In this document: piece after piece, positions 9,302 through 17,375 of the stretch
How positions within the stretch are numbered: position 1 is the first letter of the stretch
Layout: each line of letters opens with the position of its first letter
Source of the DNA: Streptomyces olivochromogenes
Lineage (GTDB): Bacteria > Actinomycetota > Actinomycetes > Streptomycetales > Streptomycetaceae
NCBI RefSeq assembly: GCF_001514115.1
Contig: NZ_KQ948457.1
Span: 249,829 to 313,828, forward strand
Reading direction: 5' to 3'
Length of the DNA stretch: 64,000 bases
Notes under the pieces: model-generated
Databases searched by the model: none
Told to the model about the DNA's origin: nothing
The model's input: the letters and a program-made list of their open reading frames with translations, nothing else
Position numbers and translations under genes: made by a program

Positions 9302-10267
9302 ATGAAGGGCACCGTGGGCGAGTTGGGGGAGTTCGGCCTCATCAAGGAGCTCACCTCGCGTCTCACCACCACCCCGGCGGTCCGGGTCGGTCCCGGCGAC
9401 GACGCCGCGGTGGTGGCCGCGCCCGACCGCAGGGTGGTGGCGAGCACCGACATCCTCCTGGAGGGGCGGCACTTCCGCCGCGACTGGTCCACGGCGTACG
9501 ACGTCGGGCGCAAGGCGGCCGCGCAGAACCTCGCGGACATCGCCGCGATGGGCGCCGTACCGACCGCGCTGCTGCTCGGTCTGGTCGTCCCGGCCGAACT
9601 CCCGGCCACCTGGCCTTCCGAGATGATGGACGGGCTGCGCGACGAGTGCCAGGTCGCGGGCGCGTCCGTGGTCGGCGGCGATGTCGTGCGCGGCGACACC
9701 ATCATGATCTCGATCACCGCGCTCGGCGATCTGCGCAACCACGAGCCGGTCACCCGGGGCGGCGCCCAGCCCGGTGACGTGATCGCCGTGACGGGCTGGC
9801 TGGGCTGGTCCGCGGCCGGGCACGCGGTGCTCTCCCGCGGCTTCCGCTCACCGCGCGCCTTCGTCGAGGCCCACCGCCGTCCCGAGCCGCCGTACCACGC
9901 GGGTCCCGCCGCCGCCGGGCTCGGCGCGACGGCGATGTGCGACGTGAGCGACGGGCTGATCGCCGACCTGGGCCACATCGCCGAGGCGAGCAAGGTGCGG
10001 ATCGACATCCGTTCGGGCGCGATCGACATCCCCTCCCAGATGAACGACATCGGCCAGGCCGTCGGCGTCGACCCCATCCAGTGGGTGCTGACCGGCGGGG
10101 AGGACCACGCGATCGTGGCGGCCTTCCCGCCGGACGTGAAGCTGCCCGCGCGCTGGAAGGTGATCGGCGAGGTCCTCAACCCCTCGGCGCTGCCCCAGGT
10201 CACCGTGGACGGCGCGCCCTGGACCAGCAAGGGCGGTTGGGACCACTTCGGGGACATCGAGTCGTAG
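9302..10267 (+). CDS. thiL: Thiamine-monophosphate kinase
   Basis: Phosphorylates thiamine phosphate to the cofactor thiamine diphosphate. The 321 residues, from the ATG at 9302 (MKGTVGELGEFGLIKELTSR), carry the AIR-synthase-like ATP/Mg motifs VGPGDDAAVVAAP and STDILLEGRHFR, then AAQNLADIAAMGA and CDVSDGLIADLGHIAEAS. GGCAGAGGGAG precedes the start; longer in-frame starts overlap the divergent promoter region. It converges with the FAD monooxygenase, 12 bp apart. Confidence 0.97.
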   Translation: MKGTVGELGEFGLIKELTSRLTTTPAVRVGPGDDAAVVAAPDRRVVASTDILLEGRHFRRDWSTAYDVGRKAAAQNLADIAAMGAVPTALLLGLVVPAELPATWPSEMMDGLRDECQVAGASVVGGDVVRGDTIMISITALGDLRNHEPVTRGGAQPGDVIAVTGWLGWSAAGHAVLSRGFRSPRAFVEAHRRPEPPYHAGPAAAGLGATAMCDVSDGLIADLGHIAEASKVRIDIRSGAIDIPSQMNDIGQAVGVDPIQWVLTGGEDHAIVAAFPPDVKLPARWKVIGEVLNPSALPQVTVDGAPWTSKGGWDHFGDIES

Positions 10268-10279
10268 CCGCCCACCCCG

Positions 10280-11524
10280 TCAGGCGGGGTATTCGCGGAG
10301 TTTGATGCCGGTGGCCGCCTTCTCGGTCAGCTTCTTGAAGAAGCCCGCCAGGAGGCGGGAGCTGAGCAGCCGGTACGCGCGGTCCCGGCTGCGGATCCGC
10401 CGCTCGGTCGGCGGCGCGAAGAACGGCCCCGCGTTTCCGGAGATCTTCTGGCAGCCCTTGGCGAAGTCCCGGACGCGGGTCTCGTACTCGGCGAAGGCGG
10501 TGCGGTGGTCGCCGCCCGCGAGGGCCAGCTCGCCGGCCAGGACGTACGCCCCGACGATCGCCACTCCGGTGCCCATGCCGCCCATCGTGGCCCCGTACCC
10601 GGCGTCCCCGAGCAGCACCACGCGCCCCTGGGTGAGCCGTTCGACATGGATCTGGGCGATCGCGTCGAAGTACAGGTCGTCGGCCCGCTCCAGGGCCTTG
10701 AGGACCCCCGGGGTCTCCCAGCCCATCCCCGCGAACCGTTCCGCCAGGATCCGCTTCTGCGCGGCCACGTCACGGCGGTCGAACTCCAGCTTCTCGGACC
10801 GGAAGACGAGCAGCGCGCCGGCCCGGTCCGGGTCGCCGTCGTAGTTGCCGACGACCACCGCCCGCCCCGGTTCGCTGTACAGCCGTCCGGTGCGGTCGAG
10901 CCCCAGGTCGTTGGGGACGCCGAAGGCCGCCACGTAGTGGTCGAGGAAGCGCAGGTGGCGGGACTCCTCACCGAAGACGAGCCGACGGGTGAGGGAGTGC
11001 AGTCCGTCGGCGCCCATGACGAGGTCGAAGCGGCGCGGGGCGCCGCGCTCGAAGGTCACGTCGACGCCTTCCGGGGTCTCGGTGAGGGTGGCGATCGAGT
11101 CTCCGAAGACGTACTCCACCCTGTCCTTGGTGCGTTCGTACATGATCCGCGCCAGCTCACCGCGGAAGATCTCCACGTCGCCGCTCATCATCTCGGCCGG
11201 CAGGTCCACGCGCGGGGTGCCGTCGGCGTCGACGACGGTCTGACGGCCCATGTGTGTCTGATGGGCGTGGATCTCGTCCCAGATGCCCATGGCGGTCAGG
11301 ACGGTCCGGTGGACGTGCCCCCGGAAGTCGACCGCGAATCCGCCGGGCCGCAGGTCGGGTGCCTTCTCGACGACGGTGACGCGGGCGCCGTACCGGATCA
11401 GGTTGAGGGCGAGGGCGGGACCCGCGACGCTGGCGCCGGAGACGAGGACGTGGAGGTGGGCGAGTTTTCCCGCCGGGTTGCCCGCCGGATTCTTCGCCAT
11501 GTTCTGTGCCGGGTTCGTTGTCAT
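10280..11524 (-). CDS. FAD-dependent monooxygenase (aromatic hydroxylase/TetX-like)
   Basis: A 414-residue flavin monooxygenase. Near residue 21 the dinucleotide fold reads HVLVSGASVAGPALALNL (GxGxxG form GASVAG). The DG motif (VMGADGLHSLTRRL) is near 168 and the second FAD motif LLGDAGYGATMGGMGTG near 300. This places it in the class A hydroxylases used in antibiotic tailoring, drug inactivation or catabolism; the substrate cannot be told. The N-terminus has a short repeat (NPAQNMAKNPAGNPAGK). It lies 82 bp downstream of the SARP-type regulator on the same strand. Its absence from the S. coelicolor order I remember suggests an accessory insertion. Confidence 0.88.
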   Translation of the reverse strand: MTTNPAQNMAKNPAGNPAGKLAHLHVLVSGASVAGPALALNLIRYGARVTVVEKAPDLRPGGFAVDFRGHVHRTVLTAMGIWDEIHAHQTHMGRQTVVDADGTPRVDLPAEMMSGDVEIFRGELARIMYERTKDRVEYVFGDSIATLTETPEGVDVTFERGAPRRFDLVMGADGLHSLTRRLVFGEESRHLRFLDHYVAAFGVPNDLGLDRTGRLYSEPGRAVVVGNYDGDPDRAGALLVFRSEKLEFDRRDVAAQKRILAERFAGMGWETPGVLKALERADDLYFDAIAQIHVERLTQGRVVLLGDAGYGATMGGMGTGVAIVGAYVLAGELALAGGDHRTAFAEYETRVRDFAKGCQKISGNAGPFFAPPTERRIRSRDRAYRLLSSRLLAGFFKKLTEKAATGIKLREYPA

Positions 11525-11606
11525 GGGCGGGAGCTTCGCGGGAGGCGCTGACCGTGTTCCTACCGTTCGCTGACCGTGCGCCTGGCCGCCGGTCGGCGCC
11601 GCCGTC

Positions 11607-14600
11607 CTAGTCGGCGGTGAGCGCCGCCGCCCCGAGCACTCGCCCCTGCTCAAAGGCCTTTTCGTACGCTTCGGGGGACAGCCTTTCGCGGATGTCCCGC
11701 TCATTGCGTACGGCCTCGGGGTCGCCCCGCAGTGCCGCCCCGCGCAGGCCGACGGCGGCGCCCAGCAGGACGGCGGCGCGCTCGGGGGAGTCGGCGAGGA
11801 CCGCCAACGCCTCCGCGGACTCGGCGAGTTCCAGTACTCCGGGACTCTCGACGGCGAGGCCGGCCGCCTGGCGGGCCCAGTCACGCGCCTCGTCTAGGCG
11901 CCCCTCCATGGCCGCGGAGCGGCCCAGACCGATGAGGATGCGCACGGTCTCCCCGATGCTGAACCAGTTGGCGGCGCAGGCCTCCAGGGCGCTTTCGTAG
12001 CGCACGCGCGCGTGGCCGGTGTCTCCCGCGAGCCGAGCGGCGTCGCCCAGGCCCCGCAGGGCACCCGCCACCTTGTCGGTGAGGCCCACGGTGCGGGCCA
12101 GCGTCAGGGCCTGGCTGAAGTGCTCCCTCGCCTCGGCCAGTTCCCCCTGATGCAGCAGCACGGTCGCACGGGTGCGCAGGAGGTCCGAGGTCTCCTCGGG
12201 AGCGGCCAACTCCCTGACGTACGAGAGCCCTTCGTCGAGCAGTTCGAGAGCGTGCCGGTGTTCCCCGCGCCAGTCGGCGAACGCGCCCAGCGGGTCGAGG
12301 CAGTTCGCCATGCCCCAGCGGTCCCCGGTCGCGCGAAAGCCCGCCAGCGACCGTGTGAACGACTCCTCGGAAGCCGCCGGACGCCCGGCGAACTGCTCCT
12401 GGAAGCCGAGGCCGACATCAAGAAGAGCCCGCCCCCACGCGTCGCCCCCGACCTGCACCCGCACCCGGTCGTTCGCGGCGGGCCGCGGTCCGTCCACCAC
12501 CGACCACAGCACCACGGTGAAGGGCAGCCGCAGGGGTCGGCTCAGCCCGGCCAGTACGTCCTCGACGCGGGCCAGGCGCCGCTGGTCGGCCGGATTGCCG
12601 CTCTCACCCGAGAGCGCGTTGATGACGCACAGGACGTACTCCTCCGCGAGACCCGCGGGCGGCTCGGCGCCCACGGCCGCGAGCAGCTCCCGGGCCGAGG
12701 CCGCCTGCTCTCCGTAGAGACCGCGCAACCGCCAGAACCAGGAGAGCTCGGCCATCAGTCGCAGAGCCTTCTCCCGGTCTGCGCGCACGAGATGACGCAA
12801 GGCCGCGTCCAGGTTGCCGTGCTCGGCGGTCAGCCGGTCCAGCCAGGGCAACTGGCCCTCGCCGCGCAGGAGCGGCTCCGCCCGTTCGGCCAGCCGCAGG
12901 AAGTACGCGGCGTGGGCGTCCCGCAGCCGTTCCCGCTCGCCCGCGCGGACGAGGTGCTCGGCGCCGAACGCGCGGATGGTCTGCAGCATCCGGTAGCGCC
13001 CCTCGGTGACCTCCAGGAACGACTTCTCCGCCAGCGAGGCCAGCAGGTCCTCCGGGCCGGGCGTCCCGCACACCGCCTCGACCGCCTCGACCGTCGCACC
13101 TCCGGAGAACACGGTCAGCCGTCGCGCCAGCTCCCGCTCCTCCTCGTCCAGCAGTTCCCAGCTCCACTCCACGACGGCACGAAGGGTGCGGTGCCGGGGT
13201 GCCTTGGTGCGATCCCCCCGGGAGAGCAGCCGGAAGCGGTCGTCCCCGACGTGCTCGGTGAGGCGGTCGGCCAGTTCGTCCGGGGTCAGCGTCCGCAGCC
13301 GCGCCGCCGCCAGCTCGATCGCCAGCGGCAGCCCGTCCAGGGCGGCGCAGATGTCCGGCACGCGCGCGTGCCCCGCGAAACCGGGTCGCACGGCGGCCGC
13401 CCGGTCCAGGAACAGTCGCGCGGCCGGCTCCGCCGACAGCGGTGGCACCGGGCACAGCACCTCACCGGTGATCCCCAGAGACTCACGGCTCGTGGCGAGG
13501 ATCCGCACACCCGGGCAGGCGCCGAGGAGCAGCCCCGTGATCCGTGCCACGTCCTCGACCAGATGCTCACAGTTGTCCAGGACGAGCAGCAGCTCGCGGT
13601 CCTCCAGGGCGGCGAGGAGGCGGTCGGTGGTGTCCCCCGAGGGGGTGCGGAAACCTTCGCGCAGACCGAGGGCGGTGAGCAGGGCGTAGGGGAGCTGGGA
13701 GGGGTCGGTGAGAGGGGCGAGCTCGACGAGGTAAACGGGTGCGTAAGCGTTTGCGCAATCGTTTACGCGAGCGTTTGCGTTGACGCGCGCGTCCGCGTTC
13801 GCATGGGCGAGCTCGATCGCCAGGCGGGTCTTGCCCGCTCCGCCCGGCCCGGTGAGTGTGACCAGGCGCTCCTGGGTGAGCAGAGCGCCGATGCGCGCGA
13901 GTTCGTCGTCGCGCCCGATGAAGCGGGTCAGCTGGGCGGGGAGCCGCCGTTGGGCGGGGCCCGCGCCCCGGAGCAGTTCCAGGTGGAGGGCGGACAGGCC
14001 GGGCGAGGGGTCGGCGCCCAGCTCCTCGGCGAGGGTGCGTCGCGCCTGCTCGTACACCGTCAGCGCCTCGGCGGCCCGGCCGCTCGCGTGCAGGGCCCGC
14101 ATCAGTTGTCCGTACAGCCGTTCGCTCAGGGGATGCGCGGCGAGCAGTTCCCGCAGCTCCGGGACGAGTGCGGGGCCTCCGCCGAGCGCGAGGTCCGCGT
14201 CGATCCGGCCCTGTACGGCGGTGAGCCTCAGCTCTTCGAGGCGGGTCACCTGGGCGTGCGCGCCGGGGAGGTCGGCCAGGGCCGGGCCGCGCCACAGGGT
14301 GAGCGCCTCCCGGAGCAGGGCCGCGGCTCGGGAGTGGTCGCCCTGGGTGAGGGCCGCGGTTCCGTCGCGGGAGAGCCGCTCGAAGCGGTGGGCGTCGACG
14401 GCGTCGGGGGAGACGGCGATGCGGTAGCCGGTGGGGTCGGCCTCGATCCCGGTGCCGGGGCCGAGCCGCCTGCGCAGCCGGGAGACCTGGGACTGGAGGG
14501 CGTTCGCGGCCCCGGCCGGCGGATCGGCGCCGTACAGACCGTCGGTCAGCCGCTCCGTGGCGACGGTCCGGCCCGCATCCAGCAGGAGCAGGGTGAGCAG

Positions 14601-14684
14601 CGCGCGGGGGCGGGGGCCGCCGGGGTCCAGGGGGCTGCCGTCCGTGGTGCGGATCTCGAGGGGGCCCAGGATGCCGAAGCGCAT
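11607..14684 (-). CDS. AfsR/SARP-type transcriptional regulator with NB-ARC ATPase and TPRs
   Basis: A 1025-residue regulator. Residues 1-90 are an OmpR-like winged helix (MRFGILGPLEIRTTDG), 95-240 the BTAD bacterial activation domain, and about 265-560 an NB-ARC ATPase with Walker A GPGGAGKTRLAIE (near 277) and Walker B LLLVLDNCEHL (near 365). The C-terminal part carries TPR-like helices. This is the large SARP architecture of antibiotic-cluster activators. Between the Walker A helix and the next strand there is an unusual Asn/Ala/Val-rich insert (residues about 295-318) encoded by a 12-bp repeat array. It probably controls the monooxygenase that follows. A substitute for the global AfsR is less likely. 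Confidence 0.88.
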   Translation of the reverse strand: MRFGILGPLEIRTTDGSPLDPGGPRPRALLTLLLLDAGRTVATERLTDGLYGADPPAGAANALQSQVSRLRRRLGPGTGIEADPTGYRIAVSPDAVDAHRFERLSRDGTAALTQGDHSRAAALLREALTLWRGPALADLPGAHAQVTRLEELRLTAVQGRIDADLALGGGPALVPELRELLAAHPLSERLYGQLMRALHASGRAAEALTVYEQARRTLAEELGADPSPGLSALHLELLRGAGPAQRRLPAQLTRFIGRDDELARIGALLTQERLVTLTGPGGAGKTRLAIELAHANADARVNANARVNDCANAYAPVYLVELAPLTDPSQLPYALLTALGLREGFRTPSGDTTDRLLAALEDRELLLVLDNCEHLVEDVARITGLLLGACPGVRILATSRESLGITGEVLCPVPPLSAEPAARLFLDRAAAVRPGFAGHARVPDICAALDGLPLAIELAAARLRTLTPDELADRLTEHVGDDRFRLLSRGDRTKAPRHRTLRAVVEWSWELLDEEERELARRLTVFSGGATVEAVEAVCGTPGPEDLLASLAEKSFLEVTEGRYRMLQTIRAFGAEHLVRAGERERLRDAHAAYFLRLAERAEPLLRGEGQLPWLDRLTAEHGNLDAALRHLVRADREKALRLMAELSWFWRLRGLYGEQAASARELLAAVGAEPPAGLAEEYVLCVINALSGESGNPADQRRLARVEDVLAGLSRPLRLPFTVVLWSVVDGPRPAANDRVRVQVGGDAWGRALLDVGLGFQEQFAGRPAASEESFTRSLAGFRATGDRWGMANCLDPLGAFADWRGEHRHALELLDEGLSYVRELAAPEETSDLLRTRATVLLHQGELAEAREHFSQALTLARTVGLTDKVAGALRGLGDAARLAGDTGHARVRYESALEACAANWFSIGETVRILIGLGRSAAMEGRLDEARDWARQAAGLAVESPGVLELAESAEALAVLADSPERAAVLLGAAVGLRGAALRGDPEAVRNERDIRERLSPEAYEKAFEQGRVLGAAALTAD
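13731..13802 (+). repeat. In-frame array of degenerate 12-bp repeats inside the SARP gene
   Basis: Six 12-bp units run head to tail, for example GTAAGCGTTTGC (13743), GCAATCGTTTAC (13755) and GCGAGCGTTTGC (13767). The idealised unit GCAAACGTTTGC is itself a perfect palindrome. It encodes 4-residue blocks such as NADA, RVNA and NARV in the regulator. The same unit, including the near-identical GCAATCGTTTGC, recurs at 31048-31191. Confidence 0.75.
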
Positions 14685-14782
14685 TCGGCAGATTCTGGCA
14701 GGTCCGGAAACCGGGGGCTACGCGCGCGTGGGACACCCCTCGCCCGGTACGGCACAGCGGAAGGGAGCATGAAGACAACAAA

Positions 14783-14812
14783 AAACCGGCCCACCGTGAG
14801 GTGGACCGGTCT
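14783..14812 (-). terminator. rpmB terminator
   Basis: Read on the minus strand, ACCGGTCCACC pairs with GGTGGGCCGGT (one U-G wobble) and is followed at once by a run of six T. It is a classical intrinsic terminator 38 bp after the rpmB stop, which separates rpmB from the SARP gene. Confidence 0.85.
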
Positions 14813-14849
14813 TTAAGCGAACCAGCAGTGGCCGCGCGCTAGCCTTACG

Positions 14850-15035
14850 TCAGCGCGAGACCTTGCCGGCCTTGATGCACGAGGTGCAAGCGTTCACGCG
14901 CTTCGGCGTCCCGCCCACCACGGTACGGACGCGCTGGATGTTGGGGTTCCAGCGACGGGACGTACGGCGGTGCGAGTGCGAGATGTTGTTGCCGAAGCCC
15001 GGCCCCTTGCCGCAGACGTCGCAGTTGGCAGCCAC
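14850..15035 (-). CDS. rpmB: 50S ribosomal protein L28
   Basis: A 61-residue L28 (MAANCDVCGKGPGFGNNISH). Cys5, Cys8, Cys50 and Cys53 form the zinc-ribbon version. Streptomyces also encode zinc-free L28 paralogues under Zur control, so this is the copy expected in zinc-replete cells. It is a single gene with its own terminator, divergent from the DAK-domain gene, a conserved position upstream of recG. Confidence 0.97.
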   Translation of the reverse strand: MAANCDVCGKGPGFGNNISHSHRRTSRRWNPNIQRVRTVVGGTPKRVNACTSCIKAGKVSR

Positions 15036-15294
15036 GGGTCACTCCAAAGACTTCAGATGCTCTTACGGTTGATCCCGGCATGCCGGAATCGAGATCTAGG
15101 ATCTGAGTGGCGGTGCCAGGGGGAAGACCCGATCGAATCGGGCAACTGGAGCAGCATACAACGACTGCGTCCGGAGAACGAAACTACCATGTCTGCCCCG
15201 GGGCTCACCCCGCCCCTCCTTGGGTCCCCCTACCGCCAGTAACCCATTCTGGGTCTACGCTGCGTGCCACGTCCAGAAGCTCAAGGAGGCGCAG

Positions 15295-17151
15295 GTGCCG
15301 CAGGTGCCGCAGACATTGGATGCTCTCGCGGTGCGCACCTGGTGCGGCCTCGCGCTGGAGGCGCTGGGGCGGGCGCGCGAGGAGATCGACGCCATCAATG
15401 TCTACCCGGTCGCGGACGGGGACACCGGGACGAATCTGTATCTGACGGTGGAGTCGGCGGCAGCGGCGGTGGAGGCGGTTTTCGCGGGCTACGAGACGGT
15501 GACGGGGGTCGTCGGTCCCACGGGGTCCGCCGCCTTCGGGGAGGTTTCCACGGGGGTCATGGGGGCCGGTCTGCCCACGCTCGCCGACGCCGTGCGGGCG
15601 ATGGCGCACGGGGCGCTGATCGGGGCCCGCGGGAACTCCGGGACGATCCTCGCGCAGCTGCTGCGCGGCATGGCGCAGGTACTCGCCGCCGGTGGTGAGA
15701 TCGATGGTGCGGCCGGTGCCGAGACCGGCGGTGCGGCCGGTGGTGAGACCGGTGGTGAGACCGCTCACACCGACGCACAGGCCCTCCGGCTGGCCCTCCG
15801 ACAGGCCGCCGACTCCGCACGCGAGGCCGTCGCGCACCCCGTGGAGGGCACGGTCCTCACGGTCGCCACGGCCGCCGCCGAGGCGGCCACCGGTACGGAG
15901 GGCGACTGCGGCACGGTCGCGTGCGCGGCGTACGAGGGAGCACGGGCGGCCCTCATGGCGACCCCCGGCCAGCTGGCCGTGCTGGAGCGTGCCGGTGTGG
16001 TCGACGCGGGTGGGCGGGGGCTGCTGGCGGTGCTGGCGGCACTGGCGGAGACGTTCACCGGGGAGTCCCCGGGCGCCGGACGGGTGGCGGGCGAGGTCCA
16101 CACGCGCGTGAATGGCATGGACGGCGTGAGCGGCATGGACGGCGTGAGTGGCGTGGACCGTGTGGATGGCGTGGACCGTGTGGATGTGAACGGCGTGTGC
16201 GTGGACGGCCCGCCGGGGGAAGACAGTCCGGCCTTCGAGGTGACCTACCTGCTGGAGGCGGAGGACGCGGACGTGGCGCGGTTGCGGGCCCGGCTCGACC
16301 GCCTCGGCAACTCGCTCGTCGTGGTCGGCGGGGACGGGCTGTGGAACGTCCATGTCCACGCGGACGACGCCGGTGCCGCCGTGGAGGCGGGCGTCGAGGC
16401 CGGGCGGCCGTACCGGATCAGGATCACGCACTTCGGACTCGGCGACGCCCACACGGCGGGCGCGGCCGGGCGGCCGCCCCGGGAGCGGGCGCAGCGGGCC
16501 GTGGTGGCGGTCGTGCCCGGCGAAGGGCTGGCCGGGCTGTACGCCGAGGCCGGGGCGACCACCGTGCTCGCGCGGCCCGGGGAGCCGCCCGCGAGCGGGG
16601 AACTCGTCGAGGCCGTACGCCGGGCCCACGCGCGCGAGGTGGTGTTGCTGCCCAATGACGCCGACCTGCGTCACACCGCGGCGGCCGCCGCCGAGCAGGC
16701 TCGTACGGAGGGCGTCCGGGTCGCGCTGATCCCGACCCGCTCCGCGGTACAGGGCATCGCCGCGCTCGCCGTCCACGAGCCCGAACGCCGCTTCGACGAG
16801 GACGTCGTCGCCATGACCTCGGCGGCGGGCGCCACGCGTTACGCCGAGGTCGCCGTCGCCGAACGTCAGTCCTGGACCATGGCCGGCATCTGCCAGGCAG
16901 GCGACGTCCTCGGGCTCATCGACGGCGATGTCGCCGTGATCGGCTCCGACATCACCGCCACCGCCGAAACCGTCCTCGACCGCATGCTCGCCGCCGGCGG
17001 CGAGATGGTCACCCTCGTCCTGGGCGACGAGGCTCCCGGCTCCATCGCCGCCCACCTCGAAGCACGGGTCCGGGAGTCGTACTTGGCCGTGGACACGGTG
17101 GCGTACCGGGGCGGTCGACAGGGCGCGTTGCTGCTGATCGGGGTGGAGTAG
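15295..17151 (+). CDS. DAK2/DegV-like fusion (fatty-acid kinase FakA-type)
   Basis: A 618-residue protein with an N-terminal DAK2 (DhaL) phosphoryl-transfer domain: INVYPVADGDTGTNLYLTVE (near 29-48, Mg-binding aspartates) and ARGNSGTILAQLLRGMA. The C-terminal half (from about 390) matches the FakA/YloV family, which activates fatty acids bound to DegV proteins. The GTG at 15295 is favoured because AAGGAGG lies six bases upstream. The linker holds low-complexity GGAAGGETGGE (near 140) and four 18-bp repeats (near 274-297). It lies between rpmB and, in other species, recG. Confidence 0.85.
   Translation: MPQVPQTLDALAVRTWCGLALEALGRAREEIDAINVYPVADGDTGTNLYLTVESAAAAVEAVFAGYETVTGVVGPTGSAAFGEVSTGVMGAGLPTLADAVRAMAHGALIGARGNSGTILAQLLRGMAQVLAAGGEIDGAAGAETGGAAGGETGGETAHTDAQALRLALRQAADSAREAVAHPVEGTVLTVATAAAEAATGTEGDCGTVACAAYEGARAALMATPGQLAVLERAGVVDAGGRGLLAVLAALAETFTGESPGAGRVAGEVHTRVNGMDGVSGMDGVSGVDRVDGVDRVDVNGVCVDGPPGEDSPAFEVTYLLEAEDADVARLRARLDRLGNSLVVVGGDGLWNVHVHADDAGAAVEAGVEAGRPYRIRITHFGLGDAHTAGAAGRPPRERAQRAVVAVVPGEGLAGLYAEAGATTVLARPGEPPASGELVEAVRRAHAREVVLLPNDADLRHTAAAAAEQARTEGVRVALIPTRSAVQGIAALAVHEPERRFDEDVVAMTSAAGATRYAEVAVAERQSWTMAGICQAGDVLGLIDGDVAVIGSDITATAETVLDRMLAAGGEMVTLVLGDEAPGSIAAHLEARVRESYLAVDTVAYRGGRQGALLLIGVE
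16114..16185 (+). repeat. Four tandem 18-bp repeats in the DAK/FakA-like gene
   Basis: Units at 16114, 16132, 16150 and 16168 follow the pattern GGCRTGGACSGYGTGRRY; the last two are identical. They encode GMDGVS, GMDGVS, GVDRVD, GVDRVD in the linker between domains, so copy number could change without a frameshift. Confidence 0.85.
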
Positions 17152-17375
17152 CCGCCGAGGGCTCCGCCTCAGGGCGCCGGGTGTCTTCTTCGGCCACCGG
17201 TGGGTGGGGGCTGCTCGCGCAGTTCCCCGTGCCCCTGGGCTGGGGCTGCCCCCCCCGGATCCCCGCCCGGCCGAGTTGCTCGGCTGACGCCCGGTGGGGA
17301 GCCGAACGCCCGGTTCACCGCGCCCCGCCCCGCCCCGCCCCGGCCCGGCCCGTCACTGGTCCCGCTGCTTCTCCA
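17152..17375. other. Convergent intergenic region with a Streptomyces-type intergenic repeat fragment
   Basis: No gene is seen. 17210-17237 reads GCTGCTCGCGCAGTTCCCCG and on, one arm of an abundant Streptomyces intergenic hairpin family, whose other arm is not preserved here. CCCCG is repeated several times in tandem around 17322-17350. The region separates convergent genes and probably holds transcription ends. Confidence 0.45.

Noticed and set aside
10280..14684. Prophage or transposon carrying the SARP/monooxygenase pair
   Set aside because: No integrase, transposase, terminal repeats or target duplication were found at either edge.
12012..14816. Very long plus-strand open frame (over 900 codons) antisense to the SARP gene
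   Set aside because: It mirrors the regulator codon by codon, has no recognisable domain and arises from the GC-rich third positions of the true gene.
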